Shown: positions 1 through 7,544, counted from the first letter of the stretch. The stretch: DNA of 11,056 nucleotides from CAYFMS01 sp964462325 (GCA_964462325.1 CAYWYQ010000026.1:1-11056); one strand, 5' to 3'. The notes: generated by a model from the sequence alone, not told the origin. Numbers and translations are program-made.

Positions 1-1398
1 TCGAACCGAAAAAATAACAAGTTGATTGTCCATTTCTACGGTCGTTGGAGAGTTTAGTAATCCTGCAAATGTTCCTTCGGTGTATTTTCGAAGTCGATCG
101 ACCAAATCTCCACTTCCCTCCATGCCTTCCAAAATCTCCTGAAGATCTGACATGATTGGATATTCTGCGCGTTCAAGATCTGCAAGCGTTAAATCAGGTG
201 TAATATCTCGCTTAGCATAGGCTTCGAGGATTGCTCGATCAAGCATTGAATCTTCCGCAGGAGTAAATCCTTGCTTATTTGTCTGTCCAATTGGCTGACC
301 AATCATGATGCGTAAAAGACCTTTCAGTGTAATAACAGCACTACGCAATATATCCTCAACCGATGTTTCTTCTCCAACCGGATGCGGTAAATCAAATGGA
401 TTTACCTTACTTTCAGAGGCAAGTGATACATTGACATATGTTCCACCAACCGCATCAGACAAGGTCCTATATTCCATTTCCGGATCAATAATCAGCACAT
501 CTGTCCCCATCATCATGGAACGCAGAACTTCTAATTTTACTGCATAACTTTTTCCGGCCCCAGAAGTAGCAAAGACAACTGAATTCGCATTTTGCATTGA
601 AAATCTATCAAAAAGAACCAAGGAATTATTATGCCTATTTATTCCATACAGAATACCCTTGTCGCTCGTCAGATCAGAGGAAATGAACGGGAATGAAGAC
701 GCAATCGGACTCGTATTCATGTTAAAAGTAATCATCAATTCATCATTTCCTAGCGGGAATGTTGAATTAAACCCTTGTTCCGATTGATAAAACCCTCGCT
801 TTGAATAGATAAGTTTTGAGCCAAAAATAGATTCTACTTCTCCGGTACGACGATCCAGCTCTTCCTTATCATCCGCATATAATGTGACATAAAAGGCAAA
901 CTGAAAGAAATGCTCAACTCCTTGTGTTAAGTCATCTCGTAATTGCTCCATGTTTCGAAGAGCTGCTTCTCGAAGAGGATCACGAGGCGCGCCTTTTTCA
1001 TTATCAGAAACAATTTGTGCAGAAACAATCCCCACCTTATTTCTGAGTTGTTTTAAAATAACCTCTGTCTTCACAGGATAAAAGAACATCCCAATATCAA
1101 GCGTCCCATTATAATTTATGATCGGTGCCCCCCATCCCATGCCGACAAAACGAGGATATCCAATCACAAACATTGTGCGTACATATTTGCTACCAAGGCG
1201 CAGAAAATCTGGGTTCACTTGAAAGGAAGCCGGCGCGATTAAGTCTCGGATGGTGACGGTTCCCCTCTTGAATAATCTCTCTTCTTCAAGCGTTGCTTTT
1301 TCTTTTGCAATTTTAAGCTCTTTCTCCGACATATTCGGAGCTTTCGCCTGAATGCGCTTATCGTATTTTTTTTCTAAATCCCTCGCTTCAATTGCCAT
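1..1398 (-). CDS. virB4: VirB4-family T4SS ATPase, C-terminus outside window
   Basis: This open frame begins at the ATG ending at 1398 and runs off the left edge, giving 466 visible residues. An in-frame TGA at 1402-1404 lies just upstream, so the start cannot be earlier than 1401. Residues 1 to about 270 look like the VirB4/CagE/TrbE N-terminal domain. A P-loop, ATSGAGKS, lies at about 277-284 (Lys283, Ser284), with Ala where the first Gly is usual. IIDPEMEY (Asp305, Glu309) is the acidic motif that follows the P-loop in VirB4/HerA-type ATPases. The visible end, NQLVIFSVR, matches the strand that precedes the true Walker B helicase segment, which lies beyond the window. By family, VirB4 is the cytoplasmic energy module docked at the inner-membrane complex. 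The gene follows the TraC-like gene by 8 bases, in the same operon. The family assignment is firm; whether the system is conjugative, exporting or importing DNA cannot be decided here. Confidence 0.93.
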   Translation of the reverse strand, partial: MAIEARDLEKKYDKRIQAKAPNMSEKELKIAKEKATLEEERLFKRGTVTIRDLIAPASFQVNPDFLRLGSKYVRTMFVIGYPRFVGMGWGAPIINYNGTLDIGMFFYPVKTEVILKQLRNKVGIVSAQIVSDNEKGAPRDPLREAALRNMEQLRDDLTQGVEHFFQFAFYVTLYADDKEELDRRTGEVESIFGSKLIYSKRGFYQSEQGFNSTFPLGNDELMITFNMNTSPIASSFPFISSDLTSDKGILYGINRHNNSLVLFDRFSMQNANSVVFATSGAGKSYAVKLEVLRSMMMGTDVLIIDPEMEYRTLSDAVGGTYVNVSLASESKVNPFDLPHPVGEETSVEDILRSAVITLKGLLRIMIGQPIGQTNKQGFTPAEDSMLDRAILEAYAKRDITPDLTLADLERAEYPIMSDLQEILEGMEGSGDLVDRLRKYTEGTFAGLLNSPTTVEMDNQLVIFSVR

Positions 1399-1406
1399 AA
1401 TTCAAT

Positions 1407-2102
1407 TTAAAATCCTTGATCAAGCTCTAACTGCCCCACCGGAGCCAATTGTTGCTGATCATATACATCTGGATTATATGTCGTGTAATACAGTTCGATT
1501 AAACTTTGTGTATCAAGAACGGCGCCCTGTAAACCAATGCCCGAAAGTCCGGTTTGAATAAGTGACGTACGCTGTAATAAATCATGCTTCCTTCGGCGAA
1601 ACTCTTTTTCACTTAATTTAACGAGCGATGCGGGAGAAAGAGCCGAACCAAGCTTTGACCAAAACCCCCTTCGCTTATCTGTAACCGGATCATAAGGAAC
1701 AATAATATAAAACCGTTTTTGCATTATTTCTCCCAATTCTACTAATTCATTTACAAAGCTCGCATAATCCCGGATTTGAGATTTTAATAGTTCATTGTCT
1801 ATTTGTTTTTCCTGCTCCTTCATTGCATCCAAATAAGCATCGATATTCATTTTTCTCGACTGAACAACAACTTGCAACGGATATTCAATACTATTGAGGA
1901 ATTGCATATAGGACTGAATCATTGCTTGCTGCTCTTCCTGCGATTTCAGGGCAAAGTTAATACTAGATACCATAATAACGGATCGTAACGTTCCATCCTT
2001 CAATACAACAACATCTTCGCGAATTTCAGAAATATCTAAAAATCGCTGCGTTGGTGGCCCAGGTTTCGCTTTTTTTACTTTTTGTTTCTTGTTTTTTGCC
2101 AT
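1407..2102 (-). CDS. TraC-like protein resembling the VirB4 N-terminal domain, no ATPase domain
   Basis: The 231-residue protein has a basic N-terminus (MAKNKKQKVKKAKPG). A segment at about 20-85 then resembles the N-terminal domain of Gram-positive-type VirB4/TraE ATPases: VVVLKDGTLRSVIMV, then SSINFALKSQEEQQAMI. No P-loop is present. The C-terminal part includes SLIELYYTTYNPDVY. No signal peptide or strong membrane helix is seen, so it is probably cytoplasmic and peripheral to the membrane complex. I chose the ATG at 2102, one base after the prgI stop. A TTG at 2111 is an alternative: it sits 9 bases after AAGGAG inside prgI, a better spacing than the 18 bases to the ATG. Either way translation is probably coupled to prgI. 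Its place directly before virB4 suggests it partners or scaffolds that ATPase. Function is inferred from resemblance and position only. Confidence 0.85.
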   Translation of the reverse strand: MAKNKKQKVKKAKPGPPTQRFLDISEIREDVVVLKDGTLRSVIMVSSINFALKSQEEQQAMIQSYMQFLNSIEYPLQVVVQSRKMNIDAYLDAMKEQEKQIDNELLKSQIRDYASFVNELVELGEIMQKRFYIIVPYDPVTDKRRGFWSKLGSALSPASLVKLSEKEFRRRKHDLLQRTSLIQTGLSGIGLQGAVLDTQSLIELYYTTYNPDVYDQQQLAPVGQLELDQGF

Positions 2103-2103
2103 A

Positions 2104-2556
2104 TTAATCAAGACGTTTTTCTCCTTCTGGGTGATACGCACCGCCTGTATTTACAATCAAGGAAAGTTCAGAAAGTCTTGAACTTCCAAGCGCTCTCTTT
2201 TTTGGAATAATTTCTTTCTTTTTCTCTTCAGGTGCTTTCTTCATGTATTCTTTCAATTCTGCATCTGTCATTGTTTTATCCCAAACACGCAGCATCGGCC
2301 TTCTAAAGGTCTGTATCATATTTAGGAATATATAGTGAAATGGTTGCCCATTCACTTTTGCAAAGGCAAATGCTGATCCAAACGCGAGTACAATGACCAT
2401 GAGCGGAATAGATATAATCATCTTTGAAATAATTCGAAAGATAAGAAAATCAACAAAAAGCACCACAAGCATGATGACAAATTGGCGTCCGGTTACCGGG
2501 CCAATGATCTTTGCTTCAACATCGAGGAATTGTGGTACAACAAATTGATTCGCCAT
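2104..2556 (-). CDS. PrgI-family inner-membrane protein
   Basis: The 150-residue protein opens with a PrgI-type N-terminus (VPQFLDVEAKIIGPVTGRQF). Two closely spaced membrane helices follow at about 25-43 and 48-67, then the conserved-looking NGQPFHYIFLNMIQTFRRP segment at about 69-87. The tail is charged and Lys/Glu-rich. PrgI proteins are small membrane components encoded next to virB4 in many Gram-positive and Patescibacterial T4SS loci, a position like that of VirB3. The ATG at 2556 is preceded by an extended -10 box whose spacing puts the transcription start on the A of the ATG. No Shine-Dalgarno is visible, so a leaderless mRNA is plausible beside read-through from upstream. The gene ends one base before the ATG chosen for the TraC-like gene. 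The symbol is left blank because PrgI here names a family, not the Salmonella needle protein. Confidence 0.92.
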   Translation of the reverse strand: MANQFVVPQFLDVEAKIIGPVTGRQFVIMLVVLFVDFLIFRIISKMIISIPLMVIVLAFGSAFAFAKVNGQPFHYIFLNMIQTFRRPMLRVWDKTMTDAELKEYMKKAPEEKKKEIIPKKRALGSSRLSELSLIVNTGGAYHPEGEKRLD

Positions 2557-2562
2557 AATAGA

Positions 2563-2571
2563 AGTATAGCA
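2563..2571 (-). promoter_or_regulatory. Extended -10 promoter upstream of prgI
   Basis: Read on the minus strand this is TGCTATACT, an extended -10 (TGn-TATACT). The hexamer ends six bases before the prgI ATG, so the +1 position falls on the ATG itself. No good -35 hexamer is seen 16-18 bases upstream, which is common for extended -10 promoters. The same nonamer precedes the operon's first gene. Confidence 0.55.
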
Positions 2572-2576
2572 AAGGT

Positions 2577-4298
2577 TTAGAATCTGGTCTTGTTATTAAA
2601 TTGCATAATGACTTGTATTTCACCTGCCGAGAGACTTTCTTCACCACGTTCACGTCGTTTTGCCGCTACTTCTGATAATGAAATTCCTGCTGTAAGCGAT
2701 GTTTGCATCATCTGCACGTACAGTGCATGCACAGGGCTTTTGCGCCATGCCTTAATACCTGCAATACGATCCGTATAGGATGTCTCTTCTAGCACATTCA
2801 GTCGTTCCTCTAATTCATCCATTCTATCTTCCGGTCTTGCAGCAATACGCCTAAAATCTGCCACGCCCATACGTGCCAATTCATCAACAGGACCAATTAA
2901 TTTCTTGCGATAAACAATATCGGTCACCTTCTGCTTCCCATCTCGACTTGCATGAACGGATGGTTCAGAAAGCTTTGGTTTCACAGGTTTCGGCTGCGCA
3001 GCTTTCACCAGAATCTCATCAGCCTGTTTTGGCATGCGTTTTATCTGCAAATCTTGTTCTTCCGATTTCGTCCTCGCAGCACTTACTTGTACATGCGTAT
3101 TTACAGGACGATCCGTATTATGAGGTGCTGATTTGGTTAATGATGCAAAATGCTTTTTCTCCAGTTCTCTTTCCTTTTTTTCAATAACCGATCTATCTGA
3201 TATTTTTTGTTTTTTTGGCAAAAGAGATTTTTCATATGTCATTCTCTTTTCTGCAATCATTGAAGCAATTTCCGTTGCCTGATTCTCTGTGAGTTTATAT
3301 CTCTCCGCAAGAAGACGTTCTATTTTTCTTTCACTGCGAATACCTTTTACACCTGAATGAATGATTTGTCTTGCCGCTGCTTTCTTCATTCTTTTCCGCA
3401 AAATAGGCCATATCTCGTCAAGAAGATCATCCGTCATCTGTACCACGGATCGAGTATGATGAGAAGAATCCTGCACGCGCGTTTTTTGCTCAAGAACTTT
3501 CCCCTGCGCCTTATGTTCTTTTGCATATTCGCCCGCAATAATAGGCACCTCTTTTGTAAGTGCATGTGTTACAGCTTTTACTGGTAATGTCGATGGCTGA
3601 TTTATTTTTGCTTTTTGAACGTTTTCTTCCTTAGGTTTCGCAATAATAGCTTTGTCGGCTGGTATTTTTGTCTTTTGTATTTTCTCTTCTTTTGATTCTA
3701 TTTTTTTACCCTCTGTTTTCTGTACAGATCGTTTTGGTTTTTTTGTATCTATTGCCGACAATATCCCTTCCGCTACTTGATCAGCTAATTCGAGTCCTCC
3801 CAAATGCGCTCCGCGCATAAGCATTTTCTTTGTTGCAGCACGTTCACGCCTTCCTTCGATATATGCTTTTGTCAAAAATACGAGTCTTTCCTTCAAACTT
3901 TCTGGCAATGTAATATTTTTTTCTTGTAAAACAGTGCTTAAAATATCAGAAGATTCTTTCTGATCCACTGGAACACGATAGACAGGATAGTCCGATACTT
4001 TTCCACCCAATTTTTCAATATCGATGATTATACTAGGGAGATAATTCTCCATTGGTAATATAAAATAGCCAAGAAAATCTCTAACAAACTCTCTTTTCTT
4101 GCGATCATCAAATCCAAAAGCTTTTTGACTCATCTCGAGCAAAGCTTCAATATCTATATTTTTTTTAATTACTGCACCTCTTAAAGCAAAAATCTCTTTT
4201 TTTCTCTCTATTTCAATATTGTATTTCTGTAATAATTTTTCAATATCTTCAGAAATAGAAGTATCAAATATATAATCTACAATATTCGGATATTTCAT
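2577..4298 (-). CDS. Lys-rich hypothetical protein of the T4SS operon with repeated helical modules
   Basis: I do not recognise this family. The start is taken at the ATG ending at 4298 (573 residues), because GGAGG at 4307-4311 sits 8 bases before it; the ATG at 4313 would place that site inside the gene. Residues 1-130 form a mixed N-terminal domain. Residues about 134-184 and 300-351 look like two diverged copies of one helical module, sharing G-x-R near 149/319, L160/L330, L166/L336 and an A-x-x-[VI]-A-x-x-I helix (172-179 and 341-348). Between them, and at about 352-450, lie Lys/Glu/Pro-rich, probably disordered linkers. A C-terminal helical domain covers about 460-573. No signal peptide or membrane segment is seen, so it is probably cytoplasmic. 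It lies between the virB6-like gene and prgI, 26 bases after the former's stop, which suggests a structural or regulatory partner of the T4SS complex. Confidence 0.9.
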   Translation of the reverse strand: MKYPNIVDYIFDTSISEDIEKLLQKYNIEIERKKEIFALRGAVIKKNIDIEALLEMSQKAFGFDDRKKREFVRDFLGYFILPMENYLPSIIIDIEKLGGKVSDYPVYRVPVDQKESSDILSTVLQEKNITLPESLKERLVFLTKAYIEGRRERAATKKMLMRGAHLGGLELADQVAEGILSAIDTKKPKRSVQKTEGKKIESKEEKIQKTKIPADKAIIAKPKEENVQKAKINQPSTLPVKAVTHALTKEVPIIAGEYAKEHKAQGKVLEQKTRVQDSSHHTRSVVQMTDDLLDEIWPILRKRMKKAAARQIIHSGVKGIRSERKIERLLAERYKLTENQATEIASMIAEKRMTYEKSLLPKKQKISDRSVIEKKERELEKKHFASLTKSAPHNTDRPVNTHVQVSAARTKSEEQDLQIKRMPKQADEILVKAAQPKPVKPKLSEPSVHASRDGKQKVTDIVYRKKLIGPVDELARMGVADFRRIAARPEDRMDELEERLNVLEETSYTDRIAGIKAWRKSPVHALYVQMMQTSLTAGISLSEVAAKRRERGEESLSAGEIQVIMQFNNKTRF

Positions 4299-4306
4299 TA
4301 GCGTTT

Positions 4307-4311
4307 CCTCC
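4307..4311 (-). promoter_or_regulatory. Shine-Dalgarno that decides the 573-aa gene start
   Basis: GGAGG on the minus strand, 8 bases before the ATG ending at 4298. It overlaps an upstream in-frame ATG (4311-4313) and makes the downstream ATG the better start. Confidence 0.7.
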
Positions 4312-4324
4312 ATATATCTAAATA

Positions 4325-7267
4325 CTAGAAGTTAAACAGATATTCTTCAATATCATGAGCGCTCTTCTCTAGCGCAGACGCTCGTTGTTTTTGCTTTTCA
4401 TTTCCACTACTTAAAGTGCTTGCATGCGCCCTATTCGCTTTTATTATTTTTTCAGCAGTAGCCTTCAATCTTTGAACCTGTGAATTATCACCTAATTTTT
4501 GAGCATCTCTAAGCTGCCCCTTAATTCCACCTTTTTGCTTGCTGCTATTAGAAATACCACTAATTATTCTAGCTACATCGCTTCCAGATTTTATTAATGC
4601 ATCATCGATATGTTCTATATTTTCAATATTTTTAGCTATAGAATCTTCGAAAGCTCGGGAAGTATTCTTATCTGCTATATTTCCATTAACATCTATACTG
4701 AAATTTAGCATTGGATCTTTGTCTAGTCTTGCTTTTGCGCGGAGAACCCTCCTTCCCTCTGTAGAACCAGAACCTGTATCTCGAGCATCGAGCATAAACG
4801 CTACTTCATCTCTTATATCAGATTGCATGGACTCAAAATCAAATGTATCAGGATTATTTAATACCCCCTCCATTAACTCATCCTCATTTTCGCTAATCAT
4901 CTCTTGTGTTATTTGAGAACCCTTCATAGCCCCTGTTTTAAAGGCTTGTTTCACAATAGACGAATTTTCTAAGTCATCATCGTTAAGATTTCCACTTCTA
5001 ATTCTCCCCCTTGTAGCAGCAGCCTTTGCACTAGATTCAATGCGTTCCTGGGGAGTCATAGCGAAAATATCACCATAATTTTTATTTAAAGCAAAATTCT
5101 TCAAATCAGTGCCTGCTTTACCAGATTCAACATCATCGAGGAATGAAGTTTCCCGATACTTACCAGTTCCGTTTCCATTTTCATCCAATATCTCTTTACG
5201 CGTATGCTTTACATTATGCAATTGCTCCCTTACATCTGAGTTCTTCAATGCATCTTCAGATAGCATGCTCGCTTTAAAGTCTGCATCATTTATAACCTCT
5301 GCGCGTGCATCTTCATCAAGTAAGTGCATATTTCCGGCCTTTGTCTTGAGAATATTCTCTTTAAGAGATTTCTTTTCTTTTGGATCTTCAATATGATCCA
5401 TGAATCCATCTTGGTCTGATGCCTTCATGGCAGCCGTTACAATACGATCACCCTCATCCTGGCCAAATTGTGAACGCAAATTCTTCTGCAAATCTTTGTC
5501 ACCAAGAATAGACCGCAGCACAGAACCGTGTTGCGCTAATTTTTCTGGCGACATTAATGCACGCCTTGCCGCGCCTGCCTTGCTTGTATTTGAAAGAACA
5601 TCCACGGCTGTTTTTGCATTTTCAAGTTTCCAGCGCTGACTCTTGTCTTTAATGCTTGCATCTGCCGCCTTATTCTGCGCATCCATAATGCTTCCGATTG
5701 CTGTATCTGCTGCACTTCCAGCCCGGCTAATCTGATTAGTAACCGGTCGTACTAGAGCACCAGCATATGGCACGCGACCAAGCGTTTCTGCAATTCCCGT
5801 CGTACCACGAGCTATTCCTTGTGCAAATCTTGTTGCTCTATTAGAACTAGAACGCAGTCCTTTATACGCACCAAATCCAGCTCCACCTGCAGTCAGTGCA
5901 CCTAATGATGCACCAGCGACACCTGCAGTCAGTGCACCTGCTGCCAAACCAACACTGCTTGCAGCTGCGCCCGCTGCAATCTTTCCTTTATGCTGCCATG
6001 CTGTTTTTCCGGCTTTACTGTACACTCCGCGTGCAAATCCTTCCCCCTTCTTCATGATTGCACCTAATCCACTCGCGCCCGCAGCAATATCGGCCGCTAC
6101 TTTTAATCCAACAAAAAGTAGTACCGTTGCAATAACCGTACTCATCATACTCGTTCCTTCAAGGGCCTTTATAATGGTGCTCACTTCCGTGTCAGGAATT
6201 TTAAACCCCTCTTTATCGGCTAAATCGCCCCCGCTTGAAATAGCAAGAGACAACCAGAGGAAAAACATGAGTACTGGACCGAATAAAAGAAGTGCTTGAA
6301 ATTGCTTTGACCACTGCGAAACTATTGTGCCCATGAATCCATAGCTTCCCTTCAGTCCCATTGCAAAGAAAGCGAGTGGTGACAATACAATTAAAATCCA
6401 TAAAAGGATTATTCTAAGCAAGAATGCAATAAGCATTGCACCGACCGCAATAAGCATTGATAGAATCAATAAAAATTTCAAAATCGCCGTTCCGGTAAGT
6501 TGCACTGCCGCTAAATTCGCTGCGGCATACCCTTGAGCCGATACCGATGAAATGAAGATGTTCTGTGCAGAAAATAACTCTACGAGGTTTCCGGCTGCAA
6601 TGTCTTTTACCGCATTTGCGAATGTCAACGTAACAACCTGACTCAAATCCACAGCAAGTAAAGAGATCGTGCGACTAAAATTCATGAGTACGACCGCAAA
6701 AAAGACCATGACAATTTGTTTCTGAACACCAGCTGCACTTCCTCCACCAGGAAGTAAGTTTTTAATCGCAATACCAAGAAGAGCAATCACCACAAACATA
6801 TTCAACACATCTCGCACAAGTGGCCAACCTAAATCAATAATTGAACTATCACCAAAACCATTATACCCAACAACGGCAATCAGCATGGACATGAGTCCGA
6901 CGAGCAGCTGCCCCATCATCCAAACAACCGTTTCAGCTATATAAGCAACAGACGTCAATATTTTGTCATACACCGCTTCGTCAAAGGCACTTACGGTAGA
7001 GTTTTCCGCCTCTTTTGCAGGAGTTTCCTTTGGCTCCTCTTCCTCTGGCTCCTCTTCCTCTTCTTCCTCGTCTTCCTCTACAGCAGGAGTTTCTGCCTCA
7101 TCTGCAGACTCCTCTACTACGGGGGCATCTGTTGCTGCCTCTTCTGCAAATGAAATTCCAACACCTCCTATGAACACAACCGCCAAAACAAAACAAAAAA
7201 TTACCGGAGTTTTATGCCGAATGAGAAACGCTGTGACACGTGATAATCTACGTGTGATTTTCTTCAT
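4325..7267 (-). CDS. VirB6/TrbL-like polytopic T4SS membrane protein with long hydrophilic tail
   Basis: This 980-residue protein has an N-terminal signal or anchor (about 20-41, ending SFA), then an acidic stretch (about 42-90) with an unbroken run of seven Glu. Membrane segments follow at about 107-135, 154-172, 185-206, 262-284 with a partner at 286-305, 325-343 and 374-395. The motif LIVLSPLAFFAMGL (about 292-305) with Trp319 a little later is the pattern I associate with VirB6/TrbL channel proteins. Next come an Ala/Gly-rich region (about 415-460) and roughly 500 hydrophilic, probably cytoplasmic residues with no recognised domain. By family it is the inner-membrane channel component that contacts VirB4. 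It is the first gene of the operon, about 10 bases after an extended -10 box, with little leader and no clear Shine-Dalgarno. The tail makes it much longer than classic VirB6 (about 300 residues). Confidence 0.88.
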   Translation of the reverse strand: MKKITRRLSRVTAFLIRHKTPVIFCFVLAVVFIGGVGISFAEEAATDAPVVEESADEAETPAVEEDEEEEEEEPEEEEPKETPAKEAENSTVSAFDEAVYDKILTSVAYIAETVVWMMGQLLVGLMSMLIAVVGYNGFGDSSIIDLGWPLVRDVLNMFVVIALLGIAIKNLLPGGGSAAGVQKQIVMVFFAVVLMNFSRTISLLAVDLSQVVTLTFANAVKDIAAGNLVELFSAQNIFISSVSAQGYAAANLAAVQLTGTAILKFLLILSMLIAVGAMLIAFLLRIILLWILIVLSPLAFFAMGLKGSYGFMGTIVSQWSKQFQALLLFGPVLMFFLWLSLAISSGGDLADKEGFKIPDTEVSTIIKALEGTSMMSTVIATVLLFVGLKVAADIAAGASGLGAIMKKGEGFARGVYSKAGKTAWQHKGKIAAGAAASSVGLAAGALTAGVAGASLGALTAGGAGFGAYKGLRSSSNRATRFAQGIARGTTGIAETLGRVPYAGALVRPVTNQISRAGSAADTAIGSIMDAQNKAADASIKDKSQRWKLENAKTAVDVLSNTSKAGAARRALMSPEKLAQHGSVLRSILGDKDLQKNLRSQFGQDEGDRIVTAAMKASDQDGFMDHIEDPKEKKSLKENILKTKAGNMHLLDEDARAEVINDADFKASMLSEDALKNSDVREQLHNVKHTRKEILDENGNGTGKYRETSFLDDVESGKAGTDLKNFALNKNYGDIFAMTPQERIESSAKAAATRGRIRSGNLNDDDLENSSIVKQAFKTGAMKGSQITQEMISENEDELMEGVLNNPDTFDFESMQSDIRDEVAFMLDARDTGSGSTEGRRVLRAKARLDKDPMLNFSIDVNGNIADKNTSRAFEDSIAKNIENIEHIDDALIKSGSDVARIISGISNSSKQKGGIKGQLRDAQKLGDNSQVQRLKATAEKIIKANRAHASTLSSGNEKQKQRASALEKSAHDIEEYLFNF
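5884..5939. repeat. 36-bp-period in-frame duplication in the virB6-like gene
   Basis: The 20-mer CACCTGCAGTCAGTGCACCT occurs at 5884-5903 and again exactly at 5920-5939, a period of 12 codons. It encodes the repeated GALTAG segments of the Ala/Gly-rich region. It is a recent-looking internal duplication in a low-complexity segment. Confidence 0.85.
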
Positions 7268-7277
7268 AACTTCTACA

Positions 7278-7286
7278 AGTATAGCA
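7278..7286 (-). promoter_or_regulatory. Extended -10 promoter of the T4SS operon
   Basis: On the minus strand this reads TGCTATACT, identical to the box before prgI. The hexamer ends 10 bases before the virB6-like ATG at 7267, which predicts a leader of only about 4 bases. No convincing -35 is visible. The palindrome array at 7366-7544 lies 80 to 260 bases upstream. Confidence 0.6.
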
Positions 7287-7365
7287 TGTTCGCTGGATGT
7301 ATTTTTCAGTCATACACATTACATTTTTTCCTATTTTTCGCCCATACCGAGCCGTCCAATCTTCC

Positions 7366-7404
7366 GAGGTCCGACCTCAAGGTCGGACCTCAAGGTCGGA
7401 CCTA
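7366..7404. repeat. Three tandem 13-bp palindromic units, C/G-core type
   Basis: Units begin at 7366, 7379 and 7392, an exact 13-bp period. The core is AGGTC-S-GACCT, with central C in the first unit and G in the other two. The first two units together form a perfect inverted repeat at 7366-7391 with 12-bp arms and a CA spacer. Confidence 0.9.
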
Positions 7405-7405
7405 C

Positions 7406-7414
7406 TTATCCACA
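7406..7414 (+). promoter_or_regulatory. Consensus DnaA-box 9-mer
   Basis: TTATCCACA, a perfect match to the Escherichia coli DnaA box, lies between the two palindrome types. A second perfect copy on the other strand is at 9836-9844. Function as a DnaA site is unproven, since 9-mers can occur by chance. Confidence 0.4.
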
Positions 7415-7415
7415 G

Positions 7416-7544
7416 GAGGTTGAACCTCCATCTCGCGAAGTTGAACCTCGAATACGTATTTATTTACAAATCACCAGTAAATACAATGAATCGGTGATTT
7501 CTCATCGTGCGAGGTTGAACCTCGGTTTGGGGAGGTTGAACCTC
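7416..7544. repeat. Four 13-bp palindromes, T/A-core type, in two 21-bp-spaced pairs
   Basis: GAGGTTGAACCTC occurs at 7416-7428, 7511-7523 and 7532-7544; a copy with one mismatch (GAAG start) is at 7437-7449. Each is a 6-1-6 palindrome with central G. Starts are 21 bp apart within each pair, close to two helical turns, as expected for protein sites on one DNA face. REP-like intergenic elements are the alternative. Confidence 0.88.
7468..7500. repeat. Inverted repeat between the two palindrome pairs
   Basis: AAATCACC at 7468-7475 and GGTGATTT at 7493-7500 form 8-bp perfect arms around a 17-base loop. It sits nearly midway between the two 21-bp-spaced pairs. No T-run follows that would make it a clear terminator. 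Confidence 0.7.

Noticed and set aside
484..498. IIDPEMEY in VirB4 as Walker B
   Set aside because: It lies only about 20 residues after the P-loop and matches the intermediate motif of VirB4/HerA ATPases. The true Walker B should lie beyond the left edge.
305..547. Plus-strand open frame inside virB4
   Set aside because: Antisense shadow of a clearly coding ATPase frame.
2103..2141. GTG at 2141 as start of the TraC-like gene
   Set aside because: It would overlap prgI by 38 bases with a poor ribosome site, and the extra residues are just prgI sequence read in another frame.
7366..7544. CRISPR array
   Set aside because: Units are 13-bp palindromes in direct tandem or at irregular distances, with no regular spacers of 25-40 bp and no cas gene.
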